Shown here: one piece after another, positions 57,510-64,000 of the stretch
Position numbering within the stretch: the first letter of the stretch is position 1
Layout: every line of letters starts with the position of its first letter
DNA from: Amia ocellicauda
Lineage: Eukaryota; Chordata; Actinopteri; Amiiformes; Amiidae
Assembly: GCF_036373705.1 (NCBI RefSeq)
Contig: NC_089851.1
Coordinates: 60,559,850-60,623,849, forward strand
Length of the DNA stretch: 64,000 nucleotides
Direction of reading: 5' to 3'
Position numbers and translations under genes: made by a program
The notes under the pieces: model-generated
The model's database searches: none
What the model was told of the DNA's origin: nothing
What the model saw: only the letters and a program-made list of their open reading frames with translations

Positions 57510-59682
57510 TCAGTTTCTGGAAGTAATAATCTCACGAGAAGGCGCGTCTTTTTCAGTTACAAAACTGTGGACCAGGGTCATCATAATGATTTTGTTGTTA
57601 CAATGGTTCAGAGTGATCCCCTTAACTTTCATACATGTCTTACCAGCAGCTGTTCTGTATGCGTAAGTCTTTGGAACCCTGAAACAAACTCCACTATGTG
57701 GTCCTGAGGATCTAGCTCGCTCGTTAACTCCCCAAAGTAGTCCCCGAGGGGCGGGACCCAATCCCCCGGCCTGGTGACAAAGATCACAGAGTCAGTATCG
57801 TGATAGAGCGTGCGCTCCTGTAGTTGGTCCATTAAGTTGTACAGTTCAAGCTGGGCGTAAGCCGTGGAAAAAATTGCAATAAACACATTAACGTTACCCT
57901 GGCGGGTGGGGAAATCTTTCGGGGTCCGCCATTGCACCTGGGCCACTCGGTCATTTATGAATTAGAAAGTGGGATACATCGTGTTCTTTGGAAAACATGA
58001 ATTCTATAAACTGTTCGGGGTTTTTAATCAAGGTTGTATTTAGTCGATTGTTTCCACACATGTTCTACACAGAGGTAACATCAATTTTCCCGAGCACCTG
58101 TAAGGCAACACGGGCAAGAATAGACCTCGGGGCGGGTATACGGTGAATTTGATCAAGCCAAAGTAATGACTGATGTCGATAAAGTCGCGATAAATAATGT
58201 TTGGATGTCCCAAGGGATACTTTTTGGTTTTGTTGACAAATGGGTACAAGCTAGTGAAGTCATAGTAATCTACTCTCTCCCCTGACTTTACCTCATAATG
58301 TAAACAGATGGCATTGGTCCAACCCCCAAATAATGCCTCCCGGGGTTGGAGACGTTCTGGAAAGTCAAAGGTTTCCAAGAAGACCCGCACCCCCTCATCC
58401 TGCTGCTTCAGGGTGGTCCACTAGTGTTCCCAAATCACCACCACGTTCAAACCATAGGTGTTTTTTTAATGTTTCAATTCGTTGCTGAAAATTATAGTGC
58501 ACATCACCACAGAGTTTTTGAGTTACAGGATTAAAGGTGTTTGGATCAAAACATTGCGGACACCCGTGGAAAATACAACCGGCAAACTCGTAAGCGGTAC
58601 GCACCCCAGCCACCTGGGGTAGTGGTAGGGACCCATTTTGACTTCCCCGCGGTTTAAAGCGTGACTGATCATGATGTCATCCCGGGTAGTCAGGTATTCC
58701 AACCACTGTGACAGAACCAACCTTTCTTCTGAGACGCGAAACCCAGAGCTTTAGGCAAAGCACTCAATTTCATGGGTAGGAAATTCAGCGAATCTATGTA
58801 CCTTTGGTTGAAAGTTTCATCGGTGAAACACATTATCTTGCTCCCCTGAGCAATAATTTTAGGGGTCACCACGTTCTCCACCAGATACTTCATCAAAAGG
58901 TAAGAATCATAACCCTTAGCATTGTGTGCAATAAACGTGTAATTGAGGTATTTCAGACTACGGTATTTTATAAAGAAAGCACTGACACAATCCTCACCGC
59001 TGGCCGACCACTCGCGATCCATCATGTCTATACAGTGTATATAATTAGCCACATGGATCCCTTTTTCCTGGCAACATTCAAAATCAAAAAAGACATACAG
59101 TTTATGCAGTGGCTCCTTTTTAACAGACTGAATAAAACATTGGTGTTCGGCCTCTAGGGTCAGGTCGGCCTTACACAGCCGACACCGCTGTTTCGAACAT
59201 TTGTGGGTCTTGCCCTTATGAAACCGGTATTGGAAACGACATTTGGGGCAATATTTTGTTTGATCACAGGCGCTCAGTTCAACACCCTCGCTGTTAACCC
59301 TCGGCACCTTATGCTCAGAAAAACAGAACGCTGAGAGACAGATCCATAAACAATCTTTACAGCGGATGGTGGGGGACAACCCCTTACGACACTGGGGGCT
59401 GAAACAAACATTGCAGTAACCGGCGCATCGGTGTTTAAGCTTATCGTTGAATGCCGCATAACAGAAGGGGCAAACGTACGAACAACCCAAAAAAGCCGTC
59501 AAACTCTTTATTCCAATGTAATGACTATCATTAAGGAAGAGAAACAGCGTCTGTTCGTGGGGGTCAGAATGCATCTGAAATTTCACAAACACGTCATTTA
59601 TCACACACACCACAATTTTTAAACACAATTTCTCCTCAAACTTGAAGATGTCTGAAAAGGCAACAGATTTTGTTGTCCCCAT
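57510..59682 (-). pseudogene. Polinton protein-primed DNA polymerase B fossil
   Basis: N-terminal half: several CxxC pairs (a zinc-rich region), then the exonuclease motifs FFDFECCQ, FIAHNAKGYDSYLL and YIDSLNFLPMKLSALPK. Polymerase half: motif A YYDFTSLYPFVNK and motif C YHDTDSVIF. The order fits family B polymerases of Polintons that replicate the element by protein priming. Broken in several places. Confidence 0.9.
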
Positions 59683-60097
59683 CGGAGCTCACCACTAACT
59701 GTCTGATCTTAATCCGGATTATGTCATTCTTCAAACATTTTGACAACTGTCTTCTACAAGCCCCTCCCTCACGGTCACGCACCACATTTAGAACCAGGGT
59801 CAAACTTTCATCGGCTAAGATGGATGCGTTACTCTGTAACAAGGCATTACAGACAGGTTGCTAAACAAATCATCACCCCTCAGTTCTAACAGGACAACAT
59901 CTCGAGGTCTAACCCTACCGTATCGATAATGTGATGAAAGATAATTTAGTTCTTACGTAGTCTGTAGATCTCTCGTATAGGTACGGTAGCTTCTCTCAGT
60001 ATCTCGATAACATTGATCCTTTCGGCAACCTCTGTGTAATTAATTCAAAACATTAACAAACATTATATAACAGCTAACTTAAAGCACAAACACAGCA

Positions 60098-60131
<34 letters not shown>

Positions 60132-60376
60132 CATAGTTCCTATATAAACAATTAAAGCTTACCTTCGTTAATCACAGAGGCATTCCAAATTATGGCCTCC
60201 GCGTTGGGTATTAAAGATTGTTGACTGTCTGTAAAATAAAGTTACAGTTCTTAAAACAGAGGTTATAGCCTTAATTACAAAACATGTGTATAACACATCC
60301 CGTAACAATGAATGGAATCTGAAGACTTACCGAAAAATTCGTTCAAGCCGAAGTCTGTGATGCCGTTTCCGGCCAT
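59683..60376 (-). other. Spliced-leader-like segments upstream of polymerase B
   Basis: Short open stretches on the minus strand are bordered by good splice signals (GTAAGT, GTAAGC and pyrimidine-rich ACAG sites). The first begins at an ATG at 60,376 (MAGNGITDFGLNEFF). They look like small 5' exons of the polymerase transcription unit or of a separate small gene. Not assembled here. Confidence 0.45.
60101..60131. repeat. (CA)n microsatellite
   Basis: About 15 CA units within an intron-like stretch. Confidence 0.95.
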
Positions 60377-60860
60377 TGTAGTTCTTCAGTAGCAGAGGTC
60401 TTCACTTCACTTCACTCGGGAGGTGCGGATGATGCATCAAGACGGAGACCTCACCACATATTTATGCCTATGAATCTGCGGTGGGGGTCAATTTTCTGGG
60501 GCACCCCCAGTCTGCGGGAACCCAAGCAGGAAAAAACAGTCCTGTTTCTTCATAAACAAGAAGACACAGTCAAGTCTATGGTAACCCTAAGAAACCTTTG
60601 TTTCTTTACAAGCAAGAAAACATTTCCTGCCTCAAGTACTTGATGTAAGGCAAGCAACATTGTTTAATTAAAATATAGATCGCGTTACCTGATCGTCAGG
60701 GGGCCAGGCGAGCAGACAAGTGAAAACAAAGCACCGCAGTAGGGATTTTAAAAGGCTCCCTTACCTTATTATTCTGCTGGTGCGGCTTTGCTGGTCACTG
60801 GTCTGGCAACTCCGGTCCTCTCCGTCAGGGTTAGCGATCCCGATCCTCGTCGCCAGATAA
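60377..60860 (-). other. Right junction and retroviral leader
   Basis: Next to the LTR (minus strand) a primer-site-like sequence starts TGGCGACGAGGATCGGGAT a few bases in, possibly for a tRNA-Arg-like primer (tentative). A GTAAGG splice-donor-like site follows at about 60,770. Retroviral leader character fades by about 60,640; the rest is promoter-side sequence of the Polinton. No TIR recognised. Confidence 0.55.
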
Positions 60861-61289
60861 TGTGGAAGAACAATCATCTTCAAATCAGGTTGGAACGTTA
60901 GTTGCAATGCCTTTAATACACGCAGCGTGGAGAGGAACAGTGAATCAAGAAGATCCCAAAGTTGCTCTGCCTTCATTTTAACAGTCAGAGCTTTTATACA
61001 CAAAAATCAAAGAGCTGGTTATAATCAGAAAGTCATTACTATGTTATCTTAAAAGTTAGCTAAGCAGAACATATATCATTATAGGACAGAGTTCATAGAT
61101 CAACACATGGATTAGGGAGCAGGAACTTAAATCATACTGTTCGACATTGTCTGCAAGATTCTCATCATAAATAACAAACAGAAATCAAGCTACCTTCTGG
61201 CCTGACCTTCTAGCTTGACCATATCTTTCTTAAGTATACAAGAGAGATTAACAGGTATTAGAGAAATAATTTCTAACTTTCCTTCCACA
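60861..61289 (-). repeat. 5' LTR of the retroviral fossil
   Basis: 429 bp with the same TGTGGAAG/CTTCCACA ends as the left LTR; by eye about 96-97% identical over the shared length. Confidence 0.9.
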
Positions 61290-61293
61290 GTAG
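61290..61293. repeat. Target-site duplication GTAG, right
   Basis: Matches 44,163-44,166. Confidence 0.85.
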
Positions 61294-61969
61294 ATAAAGC
61301 AAGCAGGGGAGGGCTTGCCTGAGTGACAGTATAGTAGCCTATAACCAATGGAAAGGACGTTACTGTCTGTCATCATCCCTAGAGATATTTTTTTACCCAA
61401 CCACAGACCATGGCTCTATGAATATCTAGCCAATCCAATTAAATACTTTTAATGATGTGCAGAAACCCAGAGAAGGGAGTAGCAGTGAAGAGGAAGACGA
61501 GTATGAAGAGCAATGCGTCACCTTATAACACCCCTTCTCATGTGTTAGTGTTTATACAGATCCCCATCAGCTGCCATGTTATTGCATATGTGATTGATTA
61601 ATTTGAAGAAGATGCTCCCGCACACTGTCTCTACTAGGAAGTGTTATAATTCAATAGACTGCAATGTTTTGATCAAAGATCTTATAACACTTGCAAGTAG
61701 AAACTGTGTGGGAGCATGTTTTTTCTATCCAGATCCTTTTCCCTCATACACACCTGTCTAGTCTATACAGGTGTGCAATTAGCTTTTGTTATGGTGATTG
61801 ATTAATTACCCGAATAAATGCCACGTTTTAACATGTTCACCACACATTTACGCACCCTCATGTATTTCTGGTGATGTTTGCCTTTGGCTGGTAAAAATAC
61901 CAAGTGGCTGGTAAGTTTTTTCCTTCTACCAGACACCGTGGTTAGTGGCCAAAAAAAGGTTTATTTTAT
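61294..61969. other. Intergenic sequence
   Basis: No gene or repeat recognised between the ERV and the decayed Tc1 element. Confidence 0.55.
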
Positions 61970-62179
61970 CCCCTAATCAGTCCTGTGTTCCAATGGCACG
62001 TTGTGTTTGCTAATCAAGTTTATCATTTTAAAAGGCTAACTGATCATTAGAAAACCCTTTTGCAATTGTTAGCACGGCTGAAAACTGTTGTGCTGATTAA
62101 ATAAGCAATTAAACTGGCCTTCTTTAGACTAGTTGAGTATCTGGAGCATAAGCAATTGTGGGTTCAATTACAGGCTCAA

Positions 62180-63674
62180 AATGGCCAGAAACAGAGAACT
62201 TTCTTCTGAAACTCGTCAGTCTATTCTTGTTCTGAGAAATGAAGGCTATTCCATCAGAGAAATTGCCAAGATACTGAAGTACAACTTCGTACAATGCTGT
62301 GTACTACTCCCTTCACAGAACAGTGCAAACTGGCTCTAACCAGAATAGAAAGAGGAGTGGGAGGCCCTGGTGCACAACTGAGCAATAGGACAAATACATT
62401 AGAGTGTCTAGTTTGCTAAATGGACGCCTCACAGTTCCCCAACTGGCAGCTTCATTAAATAGTACCCGCAAAACACCAGTCTCACCGTCAACAGTGAAGA
62501 GGTGACTCTGGGGTGCTGGTCTTAGACTGGAGAATAAAAATAAAAATTTAAGAACACAGACACTGGACAGAGGCAGATTGGAAAAAAGTGTTATTGGCAG
62601 ATGAATCTAAGTTTGAGGTGTTCGGATCACAAAGAAGAACACTCGTGAGATGCAGAGCAAATGAAAAGATGCTGGAGGAGTGCTTGATGCCATCTGTCAA
62701 GCATGGTGGAGGCAATGTGATGCTCTGGGGGTGCTTTGGTGGTGGTAAAGTGGGAGATTTTCACAGGGTAAAGTAGGGATGCACCGATAAGAAAATTATT
62801 GGCCGATACCGATAGCCGATGTTCATATAACATAATCGGCCGATGCCGATACCGATGTTATGACATTTCTGTAACTTTCTACCCTGTCATAAATTAAATA
62901 AAAATGTTGTTTCTGATAAGGCTTCTAATTTCAGCTCATTTTAATTATACAAGTTATTCTTCCATATATTTGAATAAGAAAAGACTTATACCCCATTCAG
63001 ACATAGGATAAAAGGCCACCAATTTGACATATGGTGTATTTTTTAGAAATGAAAGGTACGCAAAGGGAGCCCGTCTTCAAAGCCGATACATTTCTTTCCT
63101 GCATCAGAGGTAGTCTATTTTACCTCGGATTTGTATGAATGGGGTACAAGCATTGGTGGTACAAGTAATCGCCATTTTGAAGTAGTCTGCCGATACCGAT
63201 TATTACATTTTTGGCCTGTAACCTGTCAATACCGATTGCTGGCCGATTAATTGGTGCATCCCTAGGGTAAAGGTATCTTGAAGAAGGAAGGCCATCACTC
63301 TATTTTGCAACACAATGCCATACCCTGTTCCAGTTTCCTCCTGCAACAGGACAATGACCCAAAAGTACAGCTCCAAACTATGCAAGAACTATTTAGGGAA
63401 GAAGCAGTCAGCTGGTATTCTGTCTATAATGGAGTGGCCAGCACAGTCACTGGATCGCAACCCTACTGAGCGGTTGTGGGAGCAGCTTGACCGTATGGTA
63501 CGTCAATCCAACTTGTGGGAGGTGCTTCAGGAAGCATGGGGTGAAATCTCTTCAGATTACCTCAACAAATTGACAAGTAGAATGACAAAGGTCTGCAAGG
63601 CTGTAATTGCTGCAAATGGAGGATTATTTGATGAAAGCAAAGTTTTCATGGAAAACAATGACATTTCTAAGTGA
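62180..63674 (+). pseudogene. Tc1 transposase remnant
   Basis: Starts MARNRELSSETRQSILVLRN with a helix-turn-helix (SIREIAKILK). Later parts show LLADESKFEVFG (first catalytic Asp), KHGGGNVMLWGCFGGGKVGDF, FLLQQDNDPK (second Asp) and RNPTERLWEQLDRM (Glu region). The frame shifts several times, stretches present in intact relatives are missing (for example between the first and second thirds), and a 491-bp insertion splits it. Inactive. Confidence 0.88.
62774..63264. mobile_element. hAT-like nonautonomous element (MITE)
   Basis: 491 bp, ends TAGGGATGCACCGAT and ATTGGTGCATCCCTA (inverted repeats of about 12 bp, imperfect beyond). Flanked by the perfect 8-bp duplication GGGTAAAG (62,766-62,773 and 63,265-63,272), the hAT hallmark. 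Rich in GCCGATACCGAT-type subrepeats near both ends. No coding capacity. Confidence 0.93.
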
Positions 63675-63699
63675 CCCCAAACTTTTGAATGGTCGTGTA

Positions 63700-64000
63700 C
63701 ATTCACAGTGGTACCATGGTAATGACATAGGCCCCTTCCCCATTGGGCAGAATCCTCGATTTGAAAGATAAGTGGGGTTTGAAGATCAAGCACGCAAGAA
63801 GTATACAGAGAAAACCCCTTACATGGTCAAATAAAATAATGTTCTCATTTGTATCAATTATTAAGCAGGTCAAGAAAAAAAATACATAATAGTTATACAT
63901 CAATTTCAAGGACGAAAACTGTAGATTACAACAAATCTATGACCTTGTAAAGCACATATAGGGACATCAATGCATGCATCATGAAAGCCTGATTCTAGAG
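63700..64000. other. Intergenic sequence
   Basis: Nothing recognised to the window end. Confidence 0.55.

Larger units (their letters stand above)
49751..60376. mobile_element. Polinton (Maverick) fossil inside the retroviral fossil
   Basis: The gene block has the Polinton signature: retrovirus-like integrase at one end, protein-primed-type DNA polymerase B at the other, and between them packaging ATPase, adenain-like protease, major (double jelly-roll) and minor (penton) capsid genes. Morphogenesis genes and integrase are on the plus strand; polymerase, ATPase and small genes are on the minus strand. Roughly ten breaks overall, while several frames including integrase are open. No terminal inverted repeats were found by eye, so the outer limits are uncertain within about 46,640-60,660. 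Confidence 0.9.
44167..61289 (-). mobile_element. Endogenous retrovirus fossil carrying about 14 kb of foreign DNA
   Basis: Two direct LTR copies with TGTGGAAG and CTTCCACA ends, a polypurine tract and primer-site-like leader next to them, and a matching GTAG duplication define one minus-strand provirus. Recognisable parts are integrase and envelope on the left and the leader on the right. The gag, protease, reverse transcriptase and RNase H region was not recognised; a Polinton-bearing segment stands in its place. LTRs differ by about 3% by eye, suggesting a fairly young insertion. The element is broken in many places. Confidence 0.85.
61970..63699 (+). mobile_element. Decayed Tc1/mariner element (DD34E type)
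   Basis: The right end reads CCCCAAACTTTTGAATGG and finishes in GTGTA, the terminus of a Tc1 family that I recognise as widespread in fish. Internal sequence from CCAATGGCACGTTGTG (near 61,990) onward follows that family. The left terminal repeat is missing or unrecognisable, so the start is approximate. Interrupted by a hAT-like element at 62,774-63,264. Confidence 0.85.

Overview
The window looks like a ray-finned fish nuclear genome. Evidence: vertebrate-type tRNA genes, a partial SMYD5-like locus with animal splice sites, two intact Tc1/mariner transposons and a decayed copy of a Tc1 family common in fish, a fish-type endogenous retrovirus (ERV), and a fossil Polinton. A duplicated or early-branching fish lineage would fit the decayed SMYD5 copy, but the species cannot be read from the sequence.

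Bases 1 to about 30,800 are one large repetitive domain. A satellite of about 138-146 bp, with a (CATC)n(TATC)n core, alternates with seven copies of a 0.7-1 kb module. The module carries a tRNA-Asn(GTT)-type gene on the plus strand, a tRNA-Thr gene on the minus strand, an (AAAAC)n microsatellite and, in four copies, a second minus-strand tRNA-Thr(AGT). The first Thr gene reads CGT in three copies and TGT in four. The longest satellite run, about 9,290-29,877, has a nested higher-order structure and no gene that I can see. Right of the array lie single tRNA-Leu(CAG) and tRNA-Asp(GTC) genes and a degenerate tRNA-Ser-like gene with an Ala-type anticodon.

From 31.7 to 44.1 kb the sequence is AT-rich. 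It holds two Tc1/mariner elements of 1,221 bp, each with an intact 346-codon transposase of DD36E type, a possible solo LTR interrupted by the first of them, and five exon-like pieces of SMYD5 in decayed form.

From 44,167 to 61,289 lies a minus-strand ERV fossil bounded by LTRs of about 0.4 kb and a 4-bp GTAG target duplication. Only integrase and envelope remnants are recognisable at its left and a leader at its right. Between them sits about 14 kb of foreign DNA containing a Polinton gene set: integrase, penton-like minor capsid, a small basic capsid-associated protein, major capsid and protease on the plus strand; several small genes, packaging ATPase and protein-primed-type DNA polymerase B on the minus strand. 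It is broken in roughly ten places. No Polinton terminal inverted repeats were found by eye, so the junctions with the ERV are the most interesting unresolved point.

The right end, about 61.97-63.70 kb, is a decayed Tc1 copy with a 491-bp hAT-like nonautonomous element inserted in it and flanked by a perfect 8-bp target duplication. No CRISPR array, operon or prokaryotic feature is present.
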